34,964 nucleotides of DNA from Pirellula staleyi DSM 6068 (GCA_945900945.1 CAMDKL010000056.1:1-34964), one strand, 5' to 3'; shown: positions 16,880-29,239, counted from the stretch's first letter. Program-made: numbers and translations. Notes: generated by a model not told the origin, from the letters alone.

Positions 16880-17365
16880 ATGCAGGAATTCTCCATCCAA
16901 CGAAGCTCTCGGAAGTGCCACAAGGGAGACCGCGCGTTCCAAGCTGGCGAGCGATACTATTCCGTGGTGCTTCAGCGGGGCAGCGAACTGGTTCGGCAGG
17001 ATTTCAGCAAAGAACATTGGCAAGGTCCACCTGAGAAAGCGGTTGGTTGGTGGGTTAGTCAAATGCCCGCCAAGCGAAACGGTAAGCTGACCCTGGCACC
17101 GACAATCGTTCTCCTAGACGCTCTCGAAAAACTATGTGAACAACCGGACGACGGAGATCTCGCCTACCTATTGGCTGTTCTTTTGATACGACGACGTCTG
17201 TTAACGGAGCAAGCCAGCGAGCCCTCCGATGGAGATCCGAGCCACATGCACCTGACCCATTCCGCCAATGGACGTGAGTTTCTCGTTCCCGTGAACATGC
17301 CAAATCCTGACAGTACCGAAACCTTGCACCAGAAATTGATCGATTTGCTTTACTGTGAAACATGA
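16880..17365 (+). CDS. Conserved planctomycete-type hypothetical protein
   Basis: 161 residues, not assigned to a named family. The N-terminal third reads SSRKCHKGDRAFQAGERYYS then VVLQRGSELVRQDFS, with a lone Cys-His pair; the middle is helical (APTIVLLDALEKLCEQ, DLAYLLAVLLIRRRLL) and the end (HSANGREFLVPVNMPNP) looks like a small beta unit. No signal peptide or membrane segment, so probably cytoplasmic. An earlier start near 16854 lies in another frame. It is the first of four consecutive plus-strand genes that overlap one another (11, 22 and 32 bases), ending in a kinase and regulator, so a role near that two-component system is plausible. The promoter must lie in the spacer shared with rpmI. 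Confidence 0.8.
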   Translation: MQEFSIQRSSRKCHKGDRAFQAGERYYSVVLQRGSELVRQDFSKEHWQGPPEKAVGWWVSQMPAKRNGKLTLAPTIVLLDALEKLCEQPDDGDLAYLLAVLLIRRRLLTEQASEPSDGDPSHMHLTHSANGREFLVPVNMPNPDSTETLHQKLIDLLYCET

Positions 17366-18341
17366 ACGTAAGAATAACTCCTCCCGCGTGGAAGAGCCAA
17401 AAACATCCAAAGCGTTGCGGTGCTTGGCAATCGTTCTATTGACGTTTGTAGCCGGAGGTGCAACCTGCATGCCCAGGCGTTCGATACCCGAATTTCAGCC
17501 AACGCCCTTGTTCACAGCTCCGCCGACCCTGGACCAATTGTCCGAGGCCATCAATCGATCTCGCAACGTCCAATCGCTCCAATCTAGCTCGGTTACGGTG
17601 AATGTTAACAACGAGCGAACGATCAATACCAACGTTACATGGGCACGCGAAAAACGCTTCCGATTGACGGCGAGCGTCGCTGGGATTGCCGGTGTCGACA
17701 TAGGCAGCAATGACGAAGAGTTTTGGATGGCGATCCGTGGCGGATTGACTAAAAACATGCTCTATGCCAGACACATCGAATTTGAATCCCAGGTCGATCG
17801 TCCTGTCCTGCCTGTGTCCCCTATTTGGCTCATTCAAGCGATGGGGATTTGTGAACTTGACCTCAATCGACTTGTACAGCAGCCCGTAACGCGAGCGGAT
17901 GGACTGGTAGAACTTACGACATCAGAATCGAGCCCCATCGGAAACTACACACGCACACTCGTGGTCGATCCGAAATATGGATTTACACGACAAGTATTCT
18001 TGCGCGACCCAACAGGCCGGCTGGTGGCCAACGCTCAGCAATCCAAACACGAATACTACTCATCCGTTCAATCGTCTTTGCCCCATCAAGTCAAGGTTCA
18101 ATTGATTCCCTCCGGCAATTCCCTTTTGGAACTTGATATTTCCATTGCTTCCTACGTCGTTAACAGCTTAGCGTCGGACAACATGACGCAATTTGTGATG
18201 CCAAACCCAAATGGCTATTCAATCCAGAATCTAGGCCAGATCGGACAGCAAGCGAATGTGCCGCAACATGTGGCGCCGCCACAATCCAATCACAGTCAAG
18301 TTTCCTATCGAGGTGTCCCTTGGGATGGCATGTACCGTTGA
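17355..18341 (+). CDS. Secreted LolA-like (DUF4292-type) protein
   Basis: 328 residues. An N-terminal hydrophobic stretch (about residues 21-36, ALRCLAIVLLTFVAGGATC) is an export signal; the Cys38 context is only a weak lipobox (GATC), so lipoprotein status is uncertain. The body is rich in beta-strands of the kind seen in LolA/LolB-like folds: SVTVNVNNERTINTNVTWAR, KRFRLTASVAGIAGVDIGSN, DEEFWMAIRGG, YTRTLVVDPKYGFTRQVFLR. The C-terminal 45 residues are Gln/Asn/Pro-rich. It overlaps the upstream gene by 11 bases and the kinase gene by 22, which suggests translational coupling and perhaps a sensory partner for the kinase. The fold assignment is from pattern only; ligand unknown. Confidence 0.75.
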   Translation: MKHERKNNSSRVEEPKTSKALRCLAIVLLTFVAGGATCMPRRSIPEFQPTPLFTAPPTLDQLSEAINRSRNVQSLQSSSVTVNVNNERTINTNVTWAREKRFRLTASVAGIAGVDIGSNDEEFWMAIRGGLTKNMLYARHIEFESQVDRPVLPVSPIWLIQAMGICELDLNRLVQQPVTRADGLVELTTSESSPIGNYTRTLVVDPKYGFTRQVFLRDPTGRLVANAQQSKHEYYSSVQSSLPHQVKVQLIPSGNSLLELDISIASYVVNSLASDNMTQFVMPNPNGYSIQNLGQIGQQANVPQHVAPPQSNHSQVSYRGVPWDGMYR

Positions 18342-19964
18342 TCTCTAAGTCAACTATTCGCAAGAAGCTCCTCGTTTCGATGGTCGTTTTAGGAATTGTT
18401 ATTGCTGTTCTTGGATACAGTAGCTTTCGGGGCGTCTACGCTTACCGCGATCTAGCTATGACTCTCAGTAGTCGCGCATCCGAGATGCCTCTCACAGCCG
18501 AACTGACTCGTTCCATCGACGAGTTGCGAATCGGATTTCAGCACTTGGACATCAAAGAACCGATGGAGTTCTCCATGCTGCGAGAGCACAATTTTGAGGC
18601 ACTCCATAGCCAGCAGAGATTTCGTGAAAAGTTGAACCGAGTGCGTCTGGCTCTCGCTCATTACAAATCGAGGCTTGAACGGTCGGATATCGATGACCCA
18701 TTTCTATCTGACCGGTCGGACGAGTTCGAAAAGTCCGCTGAGCTGACCGACATACTGAACACCATTTCGCTTCGACAGCAAGACCTCGTTGAGTCTGGTA
18801 GTATTTCGCACACATTTCAACAATTGCAGGATCTCGAACGGTTGTCGAATCTTGCTCATTTACTCCCAACTTTGTTAACGGCTCGTATGGTAAGCTTTCG
18901 CGAAGAAGTTCGGTCCCGATACCGTACTTGGATCGCACTCGCCGGGAGCAGTGCCACGCTTGCTGCCTTCCTGTTGATTGGACTGATTGCGTATGCTCGC
19001 ATTGCAGTAATCAAGCCCTTCAAAGAACTTTTAGCTGGCTCACGTCGCGTGGCCTCTGGCGACTTCGCACACCGCATTGATATCACCAGCAAAGATGAAT
19101 TGTCGGAACTTGCCGATGCAATCAACTTGGGTGCAGCGAGCTTCCTAAACATCCAACGCGATTTAAACGACCAAGTGCGGGAGAGGTCACAAGAGGTAAT
19201 TCGCAATGAGCAATTGGCAAGCGTAGGATTTCTCGCTGCTGGAGTTGCACACGAAATCAATAATCCACTTGCTTCCATCGCTTGGAGTGCCGAAGCGCTC
19301 GAGTCCCGCCTACACCGCATATTACACCCAGTGGAAATGCTAAATGAAGATACGCAGGGCGAACCGGCACCCGGATTTGACTTAGACACATTGCGATCCT
19401 ATTTGCGTCGTATTCAAGACGAAGCGTTCCGATGCAAAGGAATCACCGAACGTTTGCTCGATTTTTCCCGATTGGGGACAGAACAACGCAAGCAATCGAT
19501 CGACATGAATGAGATTGTGGCGGATGTCGTAGATATGGTACGACACCTTGGTCAATTCCGAACGCAGAAGATCGAATTCCAACCGCGCCCGATGCCGATG
19601 ATCGCCTGGGCTAGCCCACAGGAAATGAAACAAGTGGTACTCAACCTGCTTACGAATTCGCTTGAATCGTTGGATCCTGCGCGCAGTGACGGCTGTGTTG
19701 GAATCACGCTCGAAGCATTGCACGACTCCGTTCGCATGGTCATCGAAGACAACGGATGCGGCATGACCGAAGAAGTTCTGCTGCATCTTTTTGAGCCGTT
19801 TTTTACGCGACGCCGCGATGGTCGCGGAACGGGGCTGGGATTGCCTATCACCAGCCGCATCATCGCGGATCACGGCGGTCGAATTACTCCCAAGAGTCAA
19901 GGTATTAACTGCGGCGCGCGATTTGAAGTGATTTTGCCCAATCAACCCGTCAGCAATCAAAACT

Positions 19965-22426
<2,462 letters not shown>

Positions 22427-22471
22427 CTAAAGAGACTCTATCCTCCCACGTATTGCAAGCCGAGGTTTACT

Positions 22472-23191
22472 ATGGTTCGCTCCTTATTCCAATCTGCCAC
22501 CTATTTTGGTCTCATCGCATGCGTGACCAGCGACGCAGCGCTCGCGGACGATCCCAGGGCCGCGAATCAAGCGGTTGTTCGCAATGAAAACGCAACGCCA
22601 CAGAGCGTGCCAAGCGGAGAGGGTTGGACATCGCTGTTCTCCGGCAAGGATCTTGCGGGTTGGACCCAACGCAACGGTTGGGCTGTGTATCGAGTTGACG
22701 GGGATAGCATTTTGGGTGCGACAGCAGCAGACAGCCCCAATTCCTTCCTTTGCTCCGACAAGGAATATGCCGACTTCGAGCTGCGTTTTGAAGTGAACGT
22801 CGACCCTGCTTTAAACTCCGGCGTTCAAATCCGGTCAAAAAGCTTGCCCGAAAAGGACAAAGGCCGCGTCCATGGGCCGCAGGTAGAAATTATGAAAGGG
22901 CCAGGCCAATCCGGTTATATTTATGGTGAAGCAACGGGTCGCAATTGGATCTCGCCAAATCAACCCAGCCACGAACACATGAAGAACAACGAGTGGAATC
23001 AGTTCCATGTCCGCGTTGTTGGAACTCGGCTTCAAACTTGGATCAACGGGAAATTGATTGAAGATATCACGGATCCCCTATCGCTTCTGTCCGGATTCGT
23101 CGGGCTCCAAGTGCATGGAATAGGTAAAAACCAAGGTCCATTCCAGGTCAAATGGCGCAAAATCGAAATTCGTGATCTATCCAAAAAATAG
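22472..23191 (+). CDS. Secreted DUF1080 protein (3-keto-disaccharide hydrolase domain)
   Basis: 239 residues. Signal peptide at residues 1-25 with probable cleavage after ALA (SDAALA-DD). A single concanavalin-like beta-sandwich follows: GWTSLFSGKDLAGWTQRNGW, YADFELRFEVNVDPALNSGV, QIRSKSLPEKDKG, HGPQVEIMKGPGQSGYIYGE, EWNQFHVRVVGTRLQTWING and the closing GFVGLQVHGIGKNQGPFQVK. DUF1080 proteins are strongly expanded in planctomycetes and act on, or bind, carbohydrates; some cleave 3-keto-glycosides. This is a minimal single-domain member. It lies 14 bases before the dihaem cytochrome gene on the same strand, suggesting one transcript. Confidence 0.92.
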   Translation: MVRSLFQSATYFGLIACVTSDAALADDPRAANQAVVRNENATPQSVPSGEGWTSLFSGKDLAGWTQRNGWAVYRVDGDSILGATAADSPNSFLCSDKEYADFELRFEVNVDPALNSGVQIRSKSLPEKDKGRVHGPQVEIMKGPGQSGYIYGEATGRNWISPNQPSHEHMKNNEWNQFHVRVVGTRLQTWINGKLIEDITDPLSLLSGFVGLQVHGIGKNQGPFQVKWRKIEIRDLSKK

Positions 23192-23205
23192 AGATTTGAA
23201 TCGTT

Positions 23206-24510
23206 ATGAAGATTTGTTCCCACCCACCCTTTCTTGCCGGTCTCGCCTTGAGTGTGTTGCTTGTCGGCTCGGGGTGCAAACCAACGATCGCACCGCCCGC
23301 ACAGCACGAACCAAACTATTTGTTCGCACATGCGTTGGAAATAAAAGAAGACCTTTCGTTGGATCAGCCTCTCTCGGATTCACAAGAATTGCTACAGGAG
23401 TGGTTCGGAACGCTCGATGAACCGAAGTTGCCACAGCTTTTCGCGGAGGATGATTACAAAGATCTTTTGTCTCTATCGAAACTCCAAAGGGCGGCAGGGC
23501 CACCGACTGGTACCGTTGAACCAGGCGAGAAGGGTTTGTACCGCCAGCTTTGCGCCTCTTGCCACGGTGAGTCCGGACAAGGTCGAGGGCCAGTGGCAGC
23601 ATCTCAAAATCCGTACCCACGCGAGTTTCGTCTTGGTTTATTCAAGTACAAAAGTACGGCAAGGAAGTTTAAGCCGTTGAAGACCGATATCGCTCGAGCG
23701 CTTCGCAAAGGGCTATCTGGATCTCAGATGCCTTTATTCAATAAGCTACCAGACGATAAGATCGATTCACTCGTCGACTACGTGATCTTTCTGTCGATTC
23801 GAGGTGAATTGGAACGCAAGTTACTGTACGGTGCCGCCTACGAACTCGATTTAGAAACAGACCGAATTTACAATGCATCACTCAAAGAACTTAATGACGC
23901 GGATTCCAAGAAACAGTGGGATGGGCAAATCGAAACGGCCACCGAAATACTCACAGGTATTGTGGACGCATGGGTAGAATCAGCCGATGGAGTTGAGAAG
24001 TTTGAACTGCCACAGTTTCCTTTGTTTGGTTCGGAAACATCGGATAACCGGGTAGAACTCCAAGGGTCGATCGCAAAAGGACGAAAGCTCTACTTGAGTG
24101 AAGAAGCGGCATGCGCAAAATGCCATGGAGTAACAGCACGAGGCGATGGTCCACAACTCCCCGACTACGATGATTGGACTAAGGATTGGACTTCAAAAAT
24201 TGACCTAAATCCAACGAAGCTGGATGAGTTGCTGCCCCTGATGGCCCGTGGCGGGATGAAGCCACAACCCATCATGCCGCGAAACATTGTCGAGGGTAAG
24301 TTTCGGGGAGGTCGCGAGCCAATGGATCTTTACCGCCGAATCCGCTACGGCATTCTAGGAGCGCCCATGCCCGCGGCGGCGATCATCAAATCCAGCGAGG
24401 ACAAGGGGATTCAAGCAGAAGATATTTGGCATATCGTCAATTATGTTCTCTCGATCGCCGAACCGGAAATGGTAGCACCTGCGATTGAAGCGGCTGCGAA
24501 AAAGCTTTAG
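23206..24510 (+). CDS. Secreted dihaem cytochrome c, probable lipoprotein
   Basis: 434 residues. Export signal with a lipobox-like end (VLLVGSGC, Cys24), so probably lipid-anchored. Two class I cytochrome c domains: haem motif CASCH at residues 116-120 followed by GESGQGRGP, with a likely axial Met in SGSQMPLF; and CAKCH at 303-307 followed by GVTARGDGP, with a likely axial Met in GAPMPAAA. Each domain ends with the usual helix (IDSLVDYVIFLS; EDIWHIVNYVLS). The 90 residues before the first haem are unique and acidic. An electron-transfer role in the periplasm is clear; the partner is not. It lies 14 bases behind the DUF1080 gene, and 104 bases before the peptidase gene. Confidence 0.92.
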   Translation: MKICSHPPFLAGLALSVLLVGSGCKPTIAPPAQHEPNYLFAHALEIKEDLSLDQPLSDSQELLQEWFGTLDEPKLPQLFAEDDYKDLLSLSKLQRAAGPPTGTVEPGEKGLYRQLCASCHGESGQGRGPVAASQNPYPREFRLGLFKYKSTARKFKPLKTDIARALRKGLSGSQMPLFNKLPDDKIDSLVDYVIFLSIRGELERKLLYGAAYELDLETDRIYNASLKELNDADSKKQWDGQIETATEILTGIVDAWVESADGVEKFELPQFPLFGSETSDNRVELQGSIAKGRKLYLSEEAACAKCHGVTARGDGPQLPDYDDWTKDWTSKIDLNPTKLDELLPLMARGGMKPQPIMPRNIVEGKFRGGREPMDLYRRIRYGILGAPMPAAAIIKSSEDKGIQAEDIWHIVNYVLSIAEPEMVAPAIEAAAKKL

Positions 24511-24614
24511 CGGTTCCTTGGTCTCCACCCACATGGAACCCGTAAATTGCCTCATTTTTAAGGATAGAAGCCCACAATGAACGCTGCTACTTTCAGTCTC
24601 CCAAACAAAATCAT

Positions 24615-27600
24615 ATGAAAATGCAAATGTTATTCCTTCGACTTAGTCGGGCGGTTTACGCCATTGCAATCGGATGCATCGTCTATTCATTTTGGATCCA
24701 TTCGGCGATGGCCCAAGATTCACCAGCTAAAATAGATACGACTGCCGAGGCAGGCAAAAACGAAGCGGTCTTTATAAGCAAGACGCGCCAATTGACCTTC
24801 GACGGCATTCGGGCCGGCGAGGGATATTTTAGTCGAGATGGAAAGTCGATGGTCTTCCAAAGCGAACGCGACAAGGACAATCCGTTCTACCAAATCTATT
24901 GGATGGATCGAGAGACAGGCGACGTGGAACGAGTCTCGCCAGGGTACGGCAAGACAACATGCGCTTGGATCCACCCCGATGGCGACCGCGTGCTTTTCGC
25001 TTCAACGCAGTTTGATCCGGAATCTATCAACAAACAAAAAGCAGAATTCGAGGAGCGAGCCTCGGGTATTCAAAAGCGCTATGCCTGGGACTACGATGAC
25101 CACTTTGATCTAGTCGAATGGAATCGCAAAACGCATCAATATAAAAAGCTGACTGATATCCAAGGCTACGATGCCGAAGCATCTTATTCACCAGATGGTC
25201 GCTATATCGCTTTTTCGTCGAACCGACTCGCGTATCAATCCAAGCTGAGCGAGCGAGAAAAAATGCTTTTTGAAAAAGATCCAGCGACCGCACTGGATCT
25301 GTACACTATGAAGAGCGATGGAACCGATGTGAAGCGGATCACGGAACTCTTCGGATACGATGGTGGTCCATTCTTTTCACCCGATGGCAAACGAATTTGC
25401 TGGCGACGATTTTCAGAGGACGGTGCAACGGCTGAAATTTACACTGCCAATCTGGATGGCACCGACGCTAAACGATTGACATCGATCGGTGCGATGAGCT
25501 GGGCTCCCTTCTTCCATCCGACGGGAGACTATCTCATCTTTGGAACTAACGTGCATGGCTTTGCTAACTTCGAGTTGTATATCGTTGATGCCAATGGAAT
25601 TCATACGCCGGTGCGTGTCACTACTACAGACGGTTTTGACAGTCTGCCAGTCTTTACGCCCGATGGCAAGGAATTAACTTGGACGTCCAATCGAACGCCA
25701 AACAAGAAATCGCAAATTTTTATCGCGGATTGGAATGACAAAGCGGCTCGGGAGGCACTTGCATTGGAATCGCTAAATGACAAAGTGGATGGGGGGGCAC
25801 TTAAACCACCCTCGATTGGCCAAATCGAATCGGCACAAGCCGAAGCCACCGCGTCAGCCAAAGCAAACGATGTTGACTACCGCGCTAGCGACATAGGTCG
25901 ACACGTGGATTACCTCTGTAGACCCGAGTTGGGTGGACGGCTTACGGGAACCGCAGGCGAGAAATTAGCCACATCGTATGTTGCTAGTTATATGGCGTCT
26001 TTGGGATTGGAACCTGCAGGCGGCAACGGCACCTATTTCTACAACTTCCCATTCACCGCCGATGTCGAGTTGCTGGCGAGCAATGCGCTGACATCCACAG
26101 ACCGGTCCTGGGCAATCAATACCGATTGGCGGCCTTTGTTTTTTTCCAGTTCAGGAACGGTTGAGCCAACCGAAGTGGTGTTCGCAGGATACGGTATCGT
26201 GGCTCCAGCAGACCAAGGGCAATCAGAATACGATTCGTATGTCCATTTGGATGTTGAAAACAAATGGGTCATGATGCTGAGGCAAATGCCTTCCGAAGTC
26301 AGTCCCGAACGCCGTCAGCACTTCGCGAGGTTTAGTTCCTTGCGATACAAGGCGATGGCAGCACGCGATCGCGGGGCGAAGGGGATCATTATTGTCAGTG
26401 GTCCAACCAGCGGCGTTCGAAAGCAATTGGTGCCGCTCGAGATGGATGGCTCCCTGTCGGGTTCCAGTATTGCAGCGATCAGCGTTACCGATGCAGTTGC
26501 GGAAGCATGGTTCGCCAAAAGCGAAGACAAACTGGGCGATATTCAAAAGGATTTGGACAGTGGCGAAATGATGATGGGATTCGAATTGCCGGAAGTGCGT
26601 GTCGGCGCAACGATCGAAGTTCACCAGATCAAAGGGGAAGGAGTCAATGCAATTGGACTTCTTCGAGCAGGCGATAAACCCGCTAAGTCGGTAATCATTG
26701 TCGGTGCCCACATTGACCACTTAGGGACAGGTGGAAATGGCAGCAGTATGGCTCGCGAAGAGGAAAAGCAAGGCATGCATCGCGGAGCGGACGACAATGC
26801 ATCGGGGGTTGCTGCAATGCTCGAGATCGCTCAGTCGATGGCACAACAAAAACGTATGGGCAAGTTAACGATGGAACATGACGTATTGTTTGCGGCCTGG
26901 TCTGGCGAGGAAAAAGGATTGCTTGGATCGGACTATTTTGCAAAAAACTTTTTCGAACTGTACCCCAATCTTACGAAGCCTGAAAAGACAGATAGCCTCT
27001 ATCCTACAGTAGTCGCTTGCTTCAATCTCGATATGGTCGGGCGATTGCGAGACAATCTTGTTTTGCAGGGGATCGGATCCTCGTCGATATGGACACAGGA
27101 AATCGAGAAACGAAACGCCGTCGTTGGCTTGCCCTTGACGTTGCAAAGCGATTGCGACCTGCCAACTGACGCGAGCACGTTCTTTCGAAAAGGTGTCCCG
27201 ATTCTTTCGGCGTTTACGGGTTCACACTCCGAATACCACACGCCGCGCGATACCCCGGAGTTGTTGAACTATGAGGGTGCGGCCAAGACAGCCAAGTTGA
27301 TGGGGTTGATTGCGAGATCGCTTGCTAGCTCGAAGGAAGTACCGGAGTTCCTCAACCAGAAACCGACCGAAGGCCTTAAAGCCCGAGCGGTGATGACCGC
27401 CTATCTCGGTTCGATTCCTGATTACTCACAGGGAGACATTAAGGGACTCATGTTGTCTGGCGTTACCAAAGATGCCCCAGCGGCGAAAGCGGGACTCCTC
27501 GCTAAGGACATTATTATCGAATTGGCAGGCCGCAAAGTGGAGAATGTATACGACTACACCTATGCGATTGAGGCACTTAAAGTCGGGCAGGAAACGGAGA

Positions 27601-27662
27601 TCGTCGTTCAACGCGGGAGCGTTACATTGCGACTGAGAATAACTCCGATGTCCAGGCAGTAA
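24615..27662 (+). CDS. Secreted TolB beta-propeller / M28 aminopeptidase / PDZ protein
   Basis: 1015 residues. Signal peptide at about 1-33 (YAIAIGCIVYSFWIHSAMAQ). Residues about 55-390 form a TolB/WD40-like propeller with repeated SPDGRYIAFSSNR-type blades. Then an M28 zinc peptidase with an inserted PA domain (FAGYGIVAPADQGQSEYDSY). All M28 ligands are present: His in GAHIDHLG, Asp in GADDNASGVAAMLE, Glu-Glu in WSGEEKGLLGSDYF, Asp in FNLDMVGR, and the last His in HSEYHTPRDTPE. A C-terminal PDZ domain (LMLSGVTKDAPAAKAGLLAK) ends the protein. It should trim peptides outside the cytoplasm; propeller and PDZ probably select or gate substrates. It has its own 104-base upstream spacer. Confidence 0.93.
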   Translation: MKMQMLFLRLSRAVYAIAIGCIVYSFWIHSAMAQDSPAKIDTTAEAGKNEAVFISKTRQLTFDGIRAGEGYFSRDGKSMVFQSERDKDNPFYQIYWMDRETGDVERVSPGYGKTTCAWIHPDGDRVLFASTQFDPESINKQKAEFEERASGIQKRYAWDYDDHFDLVEWNRKTHQYKKLTDIQGYDAEASYSPDGRYIAFSSNRLAYQSKLSEREKMLFEKDPATALDLYTMKSDGTDVKRITELFGYDGGPFFSPDGKRICWRRFSEDGATAEIYTANLDGTDAKRLTSIGAMSWAPFFHPTGDYLIFGTNVHGFANFELYIVDANGIHTPVRVTTTDGFDSLPVFTPDGKELTWTSNRTPNKKSQIFIADWNDKAAREALALESLNDKVDGGALKPPSIGQIESAQAEATASAKANDVDYRASDIGRHVDYLCRPELGGRLTGTAGEKLATSYVASYMASLGLEPAGGNGTYFYNFPFTADVELLASNALTSTDRSWAINTDWRPLFFSSSGTVEPTEVVFAGYGIVAPADQGQSEYDSYVHLDVENKWVMMLRQMPSEVSPERRQHFARFSSLRYKAMAARDRGAKGIIIVSGPTSGVRKQLVPLEMDGSLSGSSIAAISVTDAVAEAWFAKSEDKLGDIQKDLDSGEMMMGFELPEVRVGATIEVHQIKGEGVNAIGLLRAGDKPAKSVIIVGAHIDHLGTGGNGSSMAREEEKQGMHRGADDNASGVAAMLEIAQSMAQQKRMGKLTMEHDVLFAAWSGEEKGLLGSDYFAKNFFELYPNLTKPEKTDSLYPTVVACFNLDMVGRLRDNLVLQGIGSSSIWTQEIEKRNAVVGLPLTLQSDCDLPTDASTFFRKGVPILSAFTGSHSEYHTPRDTPELLNYEGAAKTAKLMGLIARSLASSKEVPEFLNQKPTEGLKARAVMTAYLGSIPDYSQGDIKGLMLSGVTKDAPAAKAGLLAKDIIIELAGRKVENVYDYTYAIEALKVGQETEIVVQRGSVTLRLRITPMSRQ

Positions 27663-28063
27663 GAACTACTTGAAGCCTTTTTTGATCAGCATGACCGCCA
27701 TCTGTACGATTCCTCCGGCTGCCAATCCGATTATGGATTCCAAAATCATACCAGTTGCTTTCTCGGCAATGGAACTCATTACGGGAACGCGGGATGGCCC
27801 AAGGAGCAAAGGCGCTAGAAGCAAGTGATCCGGGGATGAGCAATGTCATCCAGAAGGTAGCAAATGCCCTGTTGCCGTTAAATAAAAACCCTTTGCTTGC
27901 AAACTAGCGAACGCCATTTCTTAACAATCTCAACGCTGCAGCCGAGCCGAGAGTGAACCCCAACCCATTGAGTCTGCGAAACTGCTCTAGTCTTGGCTCG
28001 CTGGAAAATGTTAGATCAACATTTTGCCGGGCAGGATGCCGCAACAAAAAACCGCAATCAGGG
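27663..28063. other. Spacer between peptidase gene and SPOR-like gene
   Basis: This 401-base gap holds a possible minus-strand small ORF (27667-27780, listed separately) and, from about 27900, a stretch open in several frames. The plus-strand gene downstream could be read from 27953, but the signal peptide fixes its start at 28064 or 28073, so 27953-28063 is counted as leader. No RNA gene or clear terminator was recognised. Confidence 0.5.
27667..27780 (-). CDS. Possible 37-residue membrane peptide
   Basis: From the ATG at 27780 a 37-codon frame reads MSSIAEKATGMILESIIGLA and then AGGIVQMAVMLIKKGFK before a TAG. It is a short polar head, one glycine-containing hydrophobic helix of about 20 residues and a basic tail, the pattern of a small single-pass membrane peptide. 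The frame is open some way further upstream without an ATG. It runs tail to tail with the peptidase gene, whose stop ends 4 bases away. No ribosome-binding site is obvious and no family is recognised, so it may be a real small gene, a remnant, or chance. Confidence 0.3.
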
Positions 28064-29239
28064 ATGGTGTTTATGAAGTTCCAAATCGAATTTCCGCGTA
28101 CTTTTCTGTTTTCCAATCGTTGTGTTTCTTTGGCGTTTGGGATTTTTCTCACCGGTGTGGCTTCGCAACCTTTGTTTGCGGACGGACCGGCGACACGAAC
28201 TACTGGAACCAAGAACGACGTCAAAAACGCATTGGAATTGAAACCAGAACATGGCCCTTGGTTGGTCTTCGCCATGTCTTTTGATGGCTACAACGCAAGA
28301 GGCCATGCGGAGCAGTTAGCGACCGAACTCCGAAGAGACTACAAACTCCAGGCGTACTGCATGGACAAAAAACTGGATTACACTCAAACCATCGTTGGTG
28401 CAGGAGTCGATCCAAATGGCAATAACCGAAAGATGAAGGTTCGCGACAAGAAAGTAATCGATGGGTATGCGGTCCTAGTTGGTGACTTCGATTCCATAGA
28501 CAGTCCTGCAATTTCAGACGCCTTGGCAACGGTCAAGAAAATTTTGAAGAAGAAAAGCAGTAGTCCTGACAAGGTGAATTGCTTCACGACTCGCAATCCT
28601 ATGTTGCCGGACGACTACTACAAAACTCCGGAAGTGGACCGATTCGTAAAGAAGCTAAACGAGCAACGGGAGCATTCTGAACACAATCTCTTGGAGTGCC
28701 CAGGTAAGTTCACGGTTCGTGTGGCAGTGTTTAGCGGCGAGGATAGAGCTGTCGGCGGCTGGGGAGGTTCTAGCAGCCACGATAATATCGACGATCAAAA
28801 AATCTCGCAATTAGAAGTGGCAGCCGAGCGAGCTGCACTCACCGCCAAGGCTTTACGAATAGCTGGATATGAAGCCTATCAGTTCCATGATCGAACGATG
28901 AGTATCGTTACGGTTGGCAGTTTCAATGAACTTGGTCGAGACGACAAGAGCAAAGGATTTGCTTATGATCCTGGGATTCAAGCGATTATCGCTCGATTCG
29001 GAGCCACGTCCCAACAAACGCGATCCGCTTATGGTCTCACTCAAACCCCTCGGCTACTATTTGACTTAGTGGAACAAAAGCAAATCCCAGAGATCAACGA
29101 AGGAAACGAGAAATCGAAACTAAAATGGTTTTCCAAGTACTCTGTCGCTTTTGATTTGAAGCCAACTCCCATGGCTGTTCCTAAGCCAGCGGCATCGAGC
29201 ATCTACAGCGGTTCACTATTGGGTAAAAACCCACGGTGA
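28064..29239 (+). CDS. Secreted protein with two SPOR-like repeats, planctomycete type
   Basis: 391 residues from the ATG at 28064, or 388 from 28073 (MKFQIEFPRTFLF). The start is set by a signal peptide, hydrophobic SLAFGIFLTGVASQPLFADG, ending ALFAD-like; the longer frame from 27953 would bury it. Two similar units are visible: GHAEQLATELRRDYKLQAYC followed by GYAVLVGDFDSIDSPA, and a second, RAALTAKALRIAGYEAYQFH followed by MSIVTVGSFNELG. The alternation of helix and a valine-glycine-x-phenylalanine strand resembles SPOR (peptidoglycan-binding) repeats. Conserved WLVFAMSFDGYNARGHA stands at the start of the mature part. A wall- or envelope-associated role is inferred from the SPOR-like pattern only; its neighbours do not help. 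Confidence 0.75.
   Translation: MVFMKFQIEFPRTFLFSNRCVSLAFGIFLTGVASQPLFADGPATRTTGTKNDVKNALELKPEHGPWLVFAMSFDGYNARGHAEQLATELRRDYKLQAYCMDKKLDYTQTIVGAGVDPNGNNRKMKVRDKKVIDGYAVLVGDFDSIDSPAISDALATVKKILKKKSSSPDKVNCFTTRNPMLPDDYYKTPEVDRFVKKLNEQREHSEHNLLECPGKFTVRVAVFSGEDRAVGGWGGSSSHDNIDDQKISQLEVAAERAALTAKALRIAGYEAYQFHDRTMSIVTVGSFNELGRDDKSKGFAYDPGIQAIIARFGATSQQTRSAYGLTQTPRLLFDLVEQKQIPEINEGNEKSKLKWFSKYSVAFDLKPTPMAVPKPAASSIYSGSLLGKNPR

Noticed and set aside
27953-28063. N-terminal extension of the SPOR-like gene to 27953
   Set aside because: It would put 37 or more residues in front of a clear signal peptide; the start at 28064 or 28073 is preferred.
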